A stretch of 24,427 bases of DNA from positions 1 through 24,427 of the forward strand of contig JBBRKQ010000060.1 of the NCBI GenBank assembly GCA_038231815.1, written 5' to 3'. Position 1 is the stretch's first letter. Each line of letters begins with the position of its first letter. Both the position numbers and the translations under genes were made by a program. This document shows positions 1 through 6,799 of the stretch, piece by piece. The notes below the pieces were generated by a model. That model worked only from the letters and a program-made list of their open reading frames with translations. It was not told the origin of the DNA and made no database searches. The stretch is from CAILKP01 sp038231815. GTDB lineage: Bacteria; Planctomycetota; Phycisphaerae; Phycisphaerales; UBA1924.

Positions 1-252
1 GCCGCCGGAGGGTGCGTTTGGGTCATCGCCCTCGAGCGCATCGCTCTCGGCACCTTTGATGTGGTGGTGCATCACCGTCACGGCCGATGCCTTGATGGTA
101 ATGCCGCGCTCGCGCTCGATGTCCATGTCATCAAGCAACTGGGCCCGCGCTTCGCGGGCGGAGACGGCTTTGGTGGCCTGCATGAGGCGGTCGGCCAGGG
201 TGCTTTTGCCGTGGTCAATGTGGGCGATGATGGAGAAGTTGCGGATCTGCAT
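1..252 (-). CDS. lepA: Elongation factor 4 (LepA), N-terminal part, cut by window edge
   Basis: LepA is a translational GTPase that binds the ribosome and is thought to act in back-translocation or initiation. The 84 visible residues begin MQIRNFSIIAHIDHGKST, which carries the P-loop (G1), and continue to D-M-D-I-E-R-E-R-G-I-T-I-K, the switch I/G2 segment. LepA typically starts within a few residues of I-R-N-F-S-I-I-A-H-I-D-H-G-K-S-T, so this ATG is convincing. The gene runs off the left edge in frame. After switch I there is an acidic stretch (ESDALEGDDPNAPSGG) that looks longer than in many LepA proteins and may be a lineage-specific insertion. TypA and EF-G share the P-loop, but the DMDIERERGITIK context fits LepA best. 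Confidence 0.9.
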   Translation of the reverse strand, partial: MQIRNFSIIAHIDHGKSTLADRLMQATKAVSAREARAQLLDDMDIERERGITIKASAVTVMHHHIKGAESDALEGDDPNAPSGG

Positions 253-262
253 GGGGAGGGGG

Positions 263-306
263 AAAAATGGTCAAATGACCAAATGGTCAAATGGTCAAAT
301 TGAAAG
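263..306 (+). repeat. TGGTCAAAT island, left arm of pair 1
   Basis: Three copies of TGGTCAAAT lie at 268-276, 284-292 and 292-300, with one reversed half (GACCAAA) between the first two. The island faces an oppositely oriented island at 471-505 and lies just upstream of lepA. The same arrangement recurs at 4155-4293. It is AT-rich compared with its surroundings. Confidence 0.8.
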
Positions 307-396
307 GCAGGAAGGCAGGGTGGCCTGAGGCGAGACGGTGCGAGAGGATGATACGCAGGATGTTCGGTGTCTGTGGTTGGCGTGGAGGCGTAGAAA

Positions 397-412
397 CTCG
401 CTCTGAAGCGAG
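397..412 (-). terminator. Small hairpin between hicB and lepA, possible terminator
   Basis: CTCGCT, a CTGA loop and AGCGAG form a perfect 6-bp stem. Read on the minus strand it is followed by TTTCT, so it could end transcripts from hicB before lepA. The stem is short, and the hairpin may instead be the centre of the repeat element whose arms are the flanking TGGTCAAAT islands. Confidence 0.35.
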
Positions 413-470
413 CTTACTGGCCAAATAACCACAGTCCAAAAAATAAATCAGGGCGTCCCTTATACCTTGA

Positions 471-505
471 ATTTGACCATTTGATCATTTTGCAATTTGA
501 CCATT
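471..505 (-). repeat. TGGTCAAAT island, right arm of pair 1
   Basis: ATTTGACCA occurs at 471-479 and 495-503, with the one-mismatch copy ATTTGATCA at 479-487. The orientation is opposite to the 263-306 island, so the two arms could pair across about 165 bases. It lies just past the hicB stop codon. Confidence 0.8.
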
Positions 506-513
506 CGGCCTGC

Positions 514-747
514 TCACGCCGCACGTACCCGGTCAACCGTGGCCGACGGTGGCGGCACGGGCTCACCGTGTGCCCGCAGCGACTCGATGTGCAGTTTTAC
601 CGCTTCGGCGATCAGGTCTCGCGCTTCGGCTGCGGTGTCGCCGCAGGCGACGCAGCCCGCCAAGTCCGGCACATAGGCGGAGAAGGAACCGTCGGCGGCG
701 TGTTCGATGACGACGACGTACTCGATTGGATTGGCTGAACCGCTCAT
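514..747 (-). CDS. hicB: HicB-family antitoxin
   Basis: HicB proteins neutralise the HicA mRNA-interferase toxin and often repress their own operon. The 77-residue product shows the HicB fold signature: I-E-Y-V-V-V-I-E, then G-S-F-S-A-Y-V-P-D-L-A-G-C-V-A, then G-D-T-A-A-E-A-R-D-L-I-A-E-A. It has no obvious C-terminal DNA-binding domain, only a proline-rich tail. The start codon overlaps the stop of the upstream hicA fragment as ATGA (744-747), which is the usual coupled arrangement of hicAB. The reading frame is intact, but its partner is truncated, so this may be an orphan antitoxin. Confidence 0.85.
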   Translation of the reverse strand: MSGSANPIEYVVVIEHAADGSFSAYVPDLAGCVACGDTAAEARDLIAEAVKLHIESLRAHGEPVPPPSATVDRVRAA

Positions 748-821
748 GGTTTGACTCCGGCTTGCTTGAGAATGCTGCTGAGCGTTCCCGGTGGAACATC
801 TTTGCCTTCTTTGCCGCCTGC
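744..821 (-). pseudogene. hicA toxin remnant (C-terminal half only)
   Basis: The last 25 or so codons read G-K-E-G-K-D-V-P-P-G-T-L-S-S-I-L-K-Q-A-G-V, which closely matches the C-terminal end of HicA (K-D-L-P-x-G-T-L-x-S-I-L-K-Q-A-G). The N-terminal half of the roughly 60-residue toxin, with the G-S-H catalytic histidine segment, is absent. Upstream in this frame there is only out-of-frame DUF5615 sequence, so the gene has lost its 5' half at a junction near 815-830. The retained ATGA overlap with hicB shows it was once a normal hicAB operon. A 65-codon frame from 941 runs through it but is not a plausible HicA. Confidence 0.75.
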
Positions 822-1023
822 GGGCATCGGCAAAGCCAACATCGGCGGTGATGAGCGAGCGACCTTCAGCGGATACCGCGGTCCATCACCGGTCATCGGC
901 GTAGCCGTGCATGCGCTGGCCGAACACAGTCGCGGCATCAAAGCCAGTGTCTACCAGAAGATGAGCAACCTCGACCGGGAGGTCTTCATCAACCTTGAAC
1001 CTTGGCGGCACCGGCACGGTCAC
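820..1023 (-). pseudogene. DUF5615 (PIN-like) toxin remnant with in-frame stop
   Basis: Translation from a GTG at 1023 gives R-F-K-V-D-E-D-L-P-V-E-V-A-H-L-L followed by G-F-D-A-A-T-V, the N-terminal signature of DUF5615/PIN-like VapC-type proteins. A TGA at 886-888 stops it after 45 residues. In the same frame beyond the stop it reads E-G-R-S-L-I-T-A-D-V-G-F-A-D-A-R, the family's second conserved block (normally E-G-R-x-L-V-T-x-D-x-x-F-A-D-I-R). After residue A-R at 820 the similarity ends and hicA sequence begins in another frame. The GTG overlaps the stop of the DUF433 gene (GTGA), as expected for a coupled antitoxin-toxin pair. It appears inactivated by both a nonsense codon and a 3' deletion. 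Confidence 0.75.
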
Positions 1024-1268
1024 GATGCTTTCCGAATTGAGTGCATCGTAAATCCGCGCACGGCCTCCGCCGCGTAGTGCAGTGCGGCTTGAACATCCTC
1101 GGCTGTGAGCTGTGGATAGCTTGCGATGATCTGGGCCGGGGTGTCGCCATCGGCAATGCTGCCGATGATGACGCTGACGGCCACGCGAGTGCCAGCAATA
1201 CACGCCTCGCCGTGATGCACGGCCGGGTCCGCGAGGATTCGGGCTTGCCAATTTGCAGTTGGGGTCAT
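1020..1268 (-). CDS. DUF433 antitoxin (VapB45-like)
   Basis: This is an 82-residue protein with the DUF433 core: I-L-A-D-P-A-V-H-H-G-E-A-C-I-A-G-T-R-V-A-V, then I-A-D-G-D-T-P-A-Q-I-I-A-S-Y-P-Q-L-T, then D-V-Q-A-A-L-H-Y-A-A-E. DUF433 proteins are small HTH-like antitoxins normally paired with DUF5615 toxins. The ATG at 1268 gives the standard DUF433 N-terminus; longer forms upstream are arginine/proline-rich and unlikely. The next gene downstream is the broken DUF5615 toxin, joined through a GTGA overlap. The antitoxin survives without its toxin, as hicB does next door. Confidence 0.85.
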   Translation of the reverse strand: MTPTANWQARILADPAVHHGEACIAGTRVAVSVIIGSIADGDTPAQIIASYPQLTAEDVQAALHYAAEAVRGFTMHSIRKAS

Positions 1269-1382
1269 GCGGGTTCCTGGGTCTGGTGTCTGGCGGCGAA
1301 TTGGAACTGACAAAGTGTACGGCGAGGGACGTGTCGCGGTCCCCCGAAGACGAAGATGACAGCGCATTCGAGCCGGACCCGA

Positions 1383-3041
1383 CTAGCAGCCAGCGCTAAA
1401 CACATTGATGAAGATGATGAAGTCCGTCCCATCGATGATGCCATCGGGATCAAGCCCAACCAGTCCGCCACCGGCGATATCGGCGCGCGGGTCGGTGCTT
1501 ACATCTCCCGCAGCGAATGAGTTGATGAAGGCGATGAAGTCGGAGCCATCGATGATGCCATCGCCTTCATTTCCATTCGCCCCGCCACCGGCGATGTCGG
1601 CCAACACGCAGACGCAGTAGCGGGTGGTGAGAATGGCCGGGCTCGAAGTGCTGCTGGTGCACGTGTCGGTGACGATGCAGTTGTACGAACCTCCATCGAT
1701 CACCTGCACATTTGTGAGGATGAGTGTGTCGGTCAGGGCTGATGGGTTTACGGCAGCATCAATCGGCACACCCGCCTTACGCCATTGATACGTGAGCGGC
1801 CCAGCACCCGAAGCAGCGACTGTGAAGCTGGCGGGAAACTGGCGACAGACCGTGATGTTGGTCGGGTTGGTGGTGATGACCGGAGAGGTGCAGGGTGGGC
1901 CGTACTTGGCCAGAAAGATGTCGTAGGGCCCCGCGTTCGGCCCGCCGAGGTTTCCATCTGTATGGCCGGTGATGTACGCGTTGCCAGCGCCATCCACGGC
2001 CACGCCAGTGGCGATGTCGTATCCCGCCGTCCCGGTCTGGCGCACCCAGAGCAAGGTGCCCGAGGCATCGTACTTGGCCAGAAAAATGTTTACGCTCCCC
2101 GCGTTCGGCCCGCCGAGGTCGCCGTCGGTCCAGCCAGTGATGTACGCGTTGCCAGCGCCATCCACGGCCACGCCAGTGGCGTAGTCGACTGTCGCCGAAC
2201 CGGTCTGACGCATCCAGAGCAAGGTGCCCGAGGCATCGTACTTGGCCAGAAAGATATCGTACCCCCCCACGTTCGGCCCGCCGAGGTTGCCGTCGGTCCA
2301 GCCAGTGATGTACGCGTTGCCAGCGCCATCCACGGCCACGCTGGAGGCGTAGTCGTTTCCCGACGAACCGGTCTGGCGCATCCAAAGCAAGGTGCCCGAG
2401 GCATCGTACTTGGCCAGTAAGATGTCGAAGCCCCCCGCGTTCGGCCCGCCGAGGTTGCCCTCGGTATAGCCGGTGATGTACGCGTTGCCAGCGCCATCCA
2501 CGGCCACGCCGGAGGCGTAGTCGTAGCTCACCGAACCGGTCTGACGCATCCAGAGCAAGGTGCCCGAGGCATCGTACTTGGCCAGAAAGATATCGTACCC
2601 CCCCGCGTTCGGCCCGCCGAGGTTGCCCCGGGTATATCCAGTGATGTACGCGTTGCCAGCGCCATCCACGGCCACGCCATTGGCGATGTCGTATCCCGCC
2701 GAACCGGTTTGGCGCACCCAGAGCAAGGTGCCCAAGGCATCGTACTTGGCCAGAAAGATGTCGGAGCTCCCCGCGTTCGGCCCGCCGAGGTTGCCGGTGG
2801 TGTAGCCGGTGATGTACGCGTTGCCAGCTCCATCCACGGCCACGCCATTGGCGACGTCCAGCTCCGCCGAACCGGTTTGGCGCATCCAGCGCAGGTCCTG
2901 CGCTGTGGCAGGTGCGAGCGGGGCCATCAGCAGCAACGCGAACGCCGAAGCGAGCCAAGACAACTTGCGAGCGGCAAAGAGCCGAGATGCAGCCGCGATG
3001 GCACCGCCCAGAAGGGCTCCGTTCTTGCCAGCCTCGCACAT
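1383..3041 (-). CDS. Secreted SBBP beta-propeller protein with Ig-like domain and GC-type dockerin-like C-terminus
   Basis: A signal peptide is visible after the ATG at 3041: a basic n-region with R-K, then W-L-A-S-A-F-A-L-L-L-M-A-P-L, with likely cleavage at A-T-A-Q. Next come six copies of a 56-residue SBBP-type repeat with cores W-x-R-Q-T-G-S and G-V-A-V-D-G-A-G-N-A-Y-I-T-G. An Ig-like domain follows (S-P-V-I-T-T-N-P-T to D-G-G-S-Y-N-C). Two dockerin-like units end the protein (A-D-I-A-G-G-G ... D-G-I-I-D-G-S-D-F-I-A-F-I-N-S-F, then the same again ending F-S-A-G-C). That paired ending is typical of Phycisphaerae secreted proteins. The frame stays open upstream to an ATG at 3248 and a TTG at 3338, but that stretch is a 21-bp minisatellite in front of the signal peptide, so I place the start at 3041. 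The function is unknown; it is likely exported and possibly anchored. Confidence 0.8.
   Translation of the reverse strand: MCEAGKNGALLGGAIAAASRLFAARKLSWLASAFALLLMAPLAPATAQDLRWMRQTGSAELDVANGVAVDGAGNAYITGYTTGNLGGPNAGSSDIFLAKYDALGTLLWVRQTGSAGYDIANGVAVDGAGNAYITGYTRGNLGGPNAGGYDIFLAKYDASGTLLWMRQTGSVSYDYASGVAVDGAGNAYITGYTEGNLGGPNAGGFDILLAKYDASGTLLWMRQTGSSGNDYASSVAVDGAGNAYITGWTDGNLGGPNVGGYDIFLAKYDASGTLLWMRQTGSATVDYATGVAVDGAGNAYITGWTDGDLGGPNAGSVNIFLAKYDASGTLLWVRQTGTAGYDIATGVAVDGAGNAYITGHTDGNLGGPNAGPYDIFLAKYGPPCTSPVITTNPTNITVCRQFPASFTVAASGAGPLTYQWRKAGVPIDAAVNPSALTDTLILTNVQVIDGGSYNCIVTDTCTSSTSSPAILTTRYCVCVLADIAGGGANGNEGDGIIDGSDFIAFINSFAAGDVSTDPRADIAGGGLVGLDPDGIIDGTDFIIFINVFSAGC
1905..2893 (-). repeat. 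Six tandem 168-bp repeats encoding the propeller blades
   Basis: Blocks such as 'gtgatgtacgcgttgccagc' recur every 168 bases (56 codons) from about 1905 to 2893 with very few differences. Variation is concentrated in the four or so residues after R-Q-T-G-S and in the loop before N-L-G-G-P-N. Such DNA-level identity suggests recent duplication or gene conversion between blades. Edges are approximate. Confidence 0.8.
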
Positions 3042-3042
3042 T

Positions 3043-3231
3043 TTCGGTCGAACAAAGCTTCCCTTCGTGCCAACGGAGATCACCTTTGTGCCAACGGAGG
3101 TTCCCTCCGGCCCGCCAAAAACTCCCGTTGTGCCAGCGGAGATCATCTCCGTGCCAGCGGAGGTTCCCTCCGTGCCAGCGGAGGTTCTCTCCGGCCCGCC
3201 AAAAACAGTTTTTGCTTCCGCAAAAAGTGCG
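3043..3231 (-). repeat. Nine-unit 21-bp minisatellite
   Basis: Nine units of exactly 21 bp start at 3043, 3064, 3085, 3106, 3127, 3148, 3169, 3190 and 3211. Most share gtgccarcggagrtyaycty on the plus strand; three (3106, 3190 and partly 3211) carry a different middle (ggcccgccaaaa). Because 21 is seven codons, all units read as heptads in the frame of the downstream gene (G-T-S-A-G-T-E, G-V-F-G-G-P-E and similar on the minus strand) without stops. The array ends two bases before the ATG at 3041. Confidence 0.85.
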
Positions 3232-3444
3232 CCAAGGGTGGTGCTCATCCCGTTTAAAATCGTGTGAATCACAAAGTGCTCCCTGAAGTGAAGGTTCAAT
3301 TCCGCCGATGCCGCTGGGGGTGCTTGTGCTGTGTTCAATCAGGCTGGCACACCCGGCGATCTTGTGTAGGGGATGGTAGCCGATGCGGAGCGTTTCTGCC
3401 TCGGGATAGTGGGTCTTTCTTGGATTCTTTTGCGGAGCATCAGC

Positions 3445-4149
3445 ATGAGCGTTCTTCCTGACACGGTTATCGGCCAGATTCAGTTTTGCGAGGTTCATAA
3501 CCCGGTGTGGGCGGGCGCACCAGCGGCCATCGGCCTGACGGCGGGCCAGGTGACCGCGCTGACTGCCGCCACGGTGACTGCGCGCAAGAGTTTTAACGAT
3601 GCGCAGAGCGCTCGGGCGCTCAGCAAGGCCGCGACAACCAGACTGGGGACCGATGCGCGCGTGATGAGGCTGCAGGTCAGCGACCTGATCCGGCAGATCA
3701 AGGCGTTTGCCGAATTGCAGGCCACGCCGGGAACGGTGTACGCTGCGGCTCAGGTGCCGCCGCCCGCCGCACCCACGCCCGCCGCTGCGCCCGGCAAGCC
3801 GACGGACTTTGCGGTGAGCCTTGAACCTGATGGCAGCGTGACGCTGACGTGGGGCGCGAGCGATTCGGCGGCGAGCCTGGGTGCGTTCTTTACGATCTCG
3901 CGGAAACTGCCGGGGCAGGCGATGTTCAGCGGCATCGGCGGCGCGCCGGGCTCTACGGCGGAGAGCCGCCGGGCGACGTTCACCGACAGCACCGTGCCAG
4001 CGACGGCGGCCAGCGCTGGGGCTCAGTACATCGTGCAGGGTTTTAAAGGCTCACGCGCTGGCAAGGTGAGCGATGCGGTGGTGGTGCAGTTTGGCGTGGA
4101 TGGCGGCGGTGCTTCGATCGTTGAAGGCGGTTTGAAGATGGCGGCTTAG
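3445..4149 (+). CDS. FN3-like domain protein, planctomycete hypothetical family
   Basis: This 234-residue protein starts MSVLPDTVIGQIQFCEVHNPVW. The N-terminal half (about residues 1-105) is alpha-helical with many A, T and R residues, including L-T-A-G-Q-V-T-A-L-T-A-A-T and D-L-I-R-Q-I-K-A-F-A-E-L-Q. A P/A-rich linker (P-P-P-A-A-P-T-P-A-A-A-P-G-K-P) joins it to a fibronectin-III-like domain (F-A-V-S-L-E-P-D-G-S-V-T-L-T-W). I have seen this layout among planctomycete hypothetical proteins, but no function is established. It has no signal peptide. The ATG at 3445 has GGAG eight bases upstream (3434-3437); a longer frame from 3373 is less likely. It is divergent from the propeller gene. Confidence 0.8.
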   Translation: MSVLPDTVIGQIQFCEVHNPVWAGAPAAIGLTAGQVTALTAATVTARKSFNDAQSARALSKAATTRLGTDARVMRLQVSDLIRQIKAFAELQATPGTVYAAAQVPPPAAPTPAAAPGKPTDFAVSLEPDGSVTLTWGASDSAASLGAFFTISRKLPGQAMFSGIGGAPGSTAESRRATFTDSTVPATAASAGAQYIVQGFKGSRAGKVSDAVVVQFGVDGGGASIVEGGLKMAA

Positions 4150-4154
4150 GGGAA

Positions 4155-4195
4155 GAAAAATGGTCAAATAGAAAAATGGTCAAATATTCAAATTT
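4155..4195 (+). repeat. TGGTCAAAT island, left arm of pair 2
   Basis: TGGTCAAAT occurs at 4161-4169 and 4177-4185, followed by a partial copy (ATTCAAATT). It lies just past the stop of the FN3-like gene and faces an inverted island at 4259-4293 across a strong hairpin. Confidence 0.8.
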
Positions 4196-4224
4196 TGAGG
4201 CAGAAGGCCAAGACAGAAACTACA

Positions 4225-4253
4225 GGGGCCGCCGCGATGATCGCGGTGGCCCC
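4225..4253. terminator. Strong hairpin between convergent genes, likely bidirectional terminator
   Basis: GGGGCC and CCGCGA pair with TCGCGG and GGCCCC around a TGA loop, with a single G/T position at 4231/4247. It is followed by TTCCTATTT on the plus strand. It sits midway between the convergent genes ending at 4149 and 4311, as expected for a shared terminator. The flanking TGGTCAAAT islands extend the inverted symmetry. Confidence 0.65.
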
Positions 4254-4258
4254 TTCCT

Positions 4259-4293
4259 ATTTGACCATTTGACCATTTTGAAATTTGACCATT
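4259..4293 (-). repeat. TGGTCAAAT island, right arm of pair 2
   Basis: ATTTGACCA occurs at 4259-4267, 4267-4275 and 4283-4291, in opposite orientation to the 4155-4195 island. The order (two overlapping copies, TTTTGAA or TTTTGCA spacer, third copy) is nearly the same as in the 471-505 arm. Confidence 0.8.
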
Positions 4294-4310
4294 TCCGCCC
4301 TAGCGGCCCT

Positions 4311-5807
4311 TCACTTCCCCGCCACAATGTTCCGGACCATAATATTCCGGAACTGCACATCATCACCATGATCCTGCAGCGTGATGTGGCCAGCGCTCTT
4401 GGTGGCAAAGTCTTTCATGCCAGGCCATTTGCTCTTGCTGTATGCGGCCTTGTATTCATCGCTGCCCACCTGCACATCAACAACTTTTACGCCGTTTAAG
4501 AAATGCTCGATGTGCTTGCCGCCTTTGCCGCCTTTGCCGTCGCCCTCGGTCACGCGCACCAGGGCGGTGTTCCAGAAGCCGGCTGGGCGAACCACATCGG
4601 CCGAGGGGGGCAGCATGTCGTACAGCGAGCCTGCGGAGGTTTTGGCATTCTTGCCGTCGGGGTGCTTTTCGTTGTCAAGAATCTGCATCTCAAAGCCGGT
4701 TTCCCACGGGTAGTTGTGGGCTTCATCGGCCAGATAAATAATGCCCGAGTTGGCCCCGGCGCTCACGAGCCAATCTACGGAGAACTCAAAGTTTGAGTAC
4801 TCGCTGGGTGTGGCCAAGTCGCCGCCACCTTTGCCAGCCAGGTGCCGGATGATGCCGCTTGGCCCGGAACCCTCAATCGCCCAGCCCTCGCTGGGCCATT
4901 CGGTTTTCTTGAAGCCGCGCAAGGTGCTCTTGGTGCCATCAAACAGCAGGGTCCAGCCCGCGGCAACTTGGGCAGCGCTCAGCGTGTTGTGCGCACGAGT
5001 GTCGGTCCACACTGCGGGCAGCGTCACAGCGCCGGTTGCGGCCCATTCACCGGCCCGGCAAATCAGCGACTGAAATCCCGGATTCAGGATCGATGGTTTG
5101 CTGCCCTGATCGCCGGTCCACACGTGGCCCAGCGGTGTCGCAAAGATTCGCCCTGTGCCAAAGGTGGTCACCAGCGCCATTGGCTCATTCTTGCCGGTGC
5201 CGCCGGTGTCTTTCTCGCTCATGGCCTGCCCCAGCAGCGTGAACTTGGTGCTTTGGGGGTTGCTCAGCCCGTGGTACAGCTCATCTGGCTGGCCCTTAAG
5301 CGGCGCCATGGACTTGGTAATGGGGTGCTCCGAATCGGTCCACACCACATCAAACGGGTGGAACTTGCCGTGGGCAGCGCCGTCCCGCCACATCAGGGCC
5401 AGCATCTGCTCATATTCTTTCCAGCCCACAAACGCGTTGTTGGCGGAGTGAATCGCAAGCACGCCCTTGCCCTTGCTCACGGCTTCTGCAAAGTTTTTCT
5501 CAGCCGCATCGCCCCAGCGCTTTGTTGCACCAAAGTCGTTGTAATCCAGCACAAACAGGTCATATTGTGCGAGCTTGGCGGCATCGGCCAGCGTGACTGA
5601 TGGCTCCTCGGTGATGGTGACAACAAACCGGCCACTGCCCTGCAGCGCATCCTGATGCACGCGGCTGGTAAACTGCCAGTTGTGGTTGTTGTGGCCCGTA
5701 ATCAGCAGCGCCCGTATCGCCGTCGGGGCGGTTTCTTCTTCCGCCGCCAGTGCGGTGCAGGCGGACACTCCGGCGATCATCAAAACCAATGCGGCTGTTC
5801 TATGCAT
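4311..5807 (-). CDS. Exported ThuA-domain and DUF1080 (3-keto-disaccharide hydrolase-like) fusion protein
   Basis: The 498-residue protein starts MHRTAALVLMIAGVSACTALA, an export signal. V-S-A-C also fits a lipobox, so it may be a lipoprotein or be cleaved after A-L-A. Residues about 30-260 form a ThuA-like domain (A-L-L-I-T-G-H-N-N-H-N-W, Y-D-L-F-V-L-D-Y-N-D-F, G-V-L-A-I-H-S-A-N-N-A, G-T-G-R-I-F-A-T-P-L-G-H-V-W). Residues about 300-498 form a DUF1080 domain (W-T-L-L-F-D-G-T, Y-S-N-F-E-F-S-V-D-W, N-S-G-I-I-Y-L, G-F-E-M-Q-I-L-D-N, I-T-L-Q-D-H-G-D-D-V-Q-F-R-N-I). DUF1080 is now linked to 3-keto-glycoside/disaccharide hydrolysis, and ThuA to trehalose and related sugar use; fusions are common in planctomycetes. 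The likely role is processing of an oxidised sugar outside the cytoplasm. In-frame sequence upstream to 5951 is unlikely to be coding. Confidence 0.85.
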   Translation of the reverse strand: MHRTAALVLMIAGVSACTALAAEEETAPTAIRALLITGHNNHNWQFTSRVHQDALQGSGRFVVTITEEPSVTLADAAKLAQYDLFVLDYNDFGATKRWGDAAEKNFAEAVSKGKGVLAIHSANNAFVGWKEYEQMLALMWRDGAAHGKFHPFDVVWTDSEHPITKSMAPLKGQPDELYHGLSNPQSTKFTLLGQAMSEKDTGGTGKNEPMALVTTFGTGRIFATPLGHVWTGDQGSKPSILNPGFQSLICRAGEWAATGAVTLPAVWTDTRAHNTLSAAQVAAGWTLLFDGTKSTLRGFKKTEWPSEGWAIEGSGPSGIIRHLAGKGGGDLATPSEYSNFEFSVDWLVSAGANSGIIYLADEAHNYPWETGFEMQILDNEKHPDGKNAKTSAGSLYDMLPPSADVVRPAGFWNTALVRVTEGDGKGGKGGKHIEHFLNGVKVVDVQVGSDEYKAAYSKSKWPGMKDFATKSAGHITLQDHGDDVQFRNIMVRNIVAGK

Positions 5808-5850
5808 GAGTAAGCGTAGTAACACCCCGCCGCGCTCGTCTACCCCCGGC

Positions 5851-6738
5851 TTAGGACGGATTCTCCCCGGCCGCCGTGTTGGCAAACTTGCACCGCCGAA
5901 CCCCAAAGTACACCACGGTTTCAAAGATAAGCATTCCCAGGAACAACCCAACGAACCGCGGCAGCCACTCTTGTAGCCCGCGTCCGGCGAAGCTCATGTA
6001 CCCGAAGTTCTCATCAATCCACCCCAGCAACTTCAGCAGCCCGGCCTGCCCCGGCGGCGTGAGGGAAAGCGCGTGACAGAGCATTCCCAGAAACCCCGCT
6101 GCCACCCACCCAAATGATGCGTGCCCGCACACCGTCCAGGCCACATTCCGGGTCACCCGCCAGCCGCGCTGCCGGCCAAAGGTCCGCAGCCCCAGCGTTT
6201 CCAGTGTCGTTAGCCCCAGCAGCAGCAGGGCTACCGGCACCACCGCCACCAGACCGCCCCGCAGCACCGCCGTGTCTGCCACGTAACGGTTCTCATAGTC
6301 CGGAGCCAAACCCTCCAGCCGCGTGGGCAGCAGCGAGGCCGGGGGCACACTGACCAGCATCGCGTGCATCACTCCAACACCGACGCACAGCAGCAGGGTG
6401 GCCAGCACGATGTTCACCCACAACAAGCCGCGCACGCCGACCATCCTCGAAGCGCCGCCGGAGCTGCGCACGCCGACAACCACCACCCGGTACAACTCCT
6501 TCGGTTGCGTGAGTGCGGCCCGCCCCGTCGCCAGATATCCCCAAACCATGGCATCTCCCACGCGCGATGGCGATGGCCCCACGGCCCGCTGCCACGGCGA
6601 ACCAACCCGGCGCTGGGGCAGCGATTCAGCCACCGGCACACCACACTCCGGGCACGCGGCGGTGCTGGGCAGCCCGGCCAACCGATAGCCGCACGCCTCG
6701 CACAGCACATCGCCCGAGATGGAATCAGATGAACTCAC
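5851..6738 (-). CDS. Zinc-ribbon membrane protein, unknown function
   Basis: Near the N-terminus is a zinc ribbon, C-E-A-C-G-Y-R-L-A-G-L-P with a second pair C-P-E-C, a form often seen in Phycisphaerae membrane proteins. At least four hydrophobic segments follow: around W-V-N-I-V-L-A-T-L-L-L, V-A-V-V-P-V-A-L-L-L-L-G, the stretch around F-G-W-V-A-A-G-F-L-G-M-L, and the C-terminal F-V-G-L-F-L-G-M-L-I-F-E. The middle loop carries no catalytic motif I recognise. I prefer the GTG at 6738 (MSSSDSISGDVLCEACG) because the ribbon then lies close to the N-terminus as in relatives; a GTG at 6777 would add 13 residues. Its role is unknown. Confidence 0.65.
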   Translation of the reverse strand: MSSSDSISGDVLCEACGYRLAGLPSTAACPECGVPVAESLPQRRVGSPWQRAVGPSPSRVGDAMVWGYLATGRAALTQPKELYRVVVVGVRSSGGASRMVGVRGLLWVNIVLATLLLCVGVGVMHAMLVSVPPASLLPTRLEGLAPDYENRYVADTAVLRGGLVAVVPVALLLLGLTTLETLGLRTFGRQRGWRVTRNVAWTVCGHASFGWVAAGFLGMLCHALSLTPPGQAGLLKLLGWIDENFGYMSFAGRGLQEWLPRFVGLFLGMLIFETVVYFGVRRCKFANTAAGENPS

Positions 6739-6799
6739 CGCTGACAGTAGTGCCCACCCACACCGATGTTTGCGCACAAACCGTTCAAACCCCGCAGCC

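Noticed and set aside
56..328. Plus-strand open frames over the lepA start
   Set aside because: They are antisense to the unmistakable LepA P-loop sequence and continue into the TGGTCAAAT repeats.
1785..2420. Long plus-strand open frame through the propeller repeats
   Set aside because: It is the antisense shadow of the repeated SBBP gene; GC-rich repeats keep several frames open.
1905..2893. Regularly spaced repeats resembling a CRISPR array
   Set aside because: The period is 168 bases, the repeats are coding in one frame, and there are no unique spacers of CRISPR length or cas genes.
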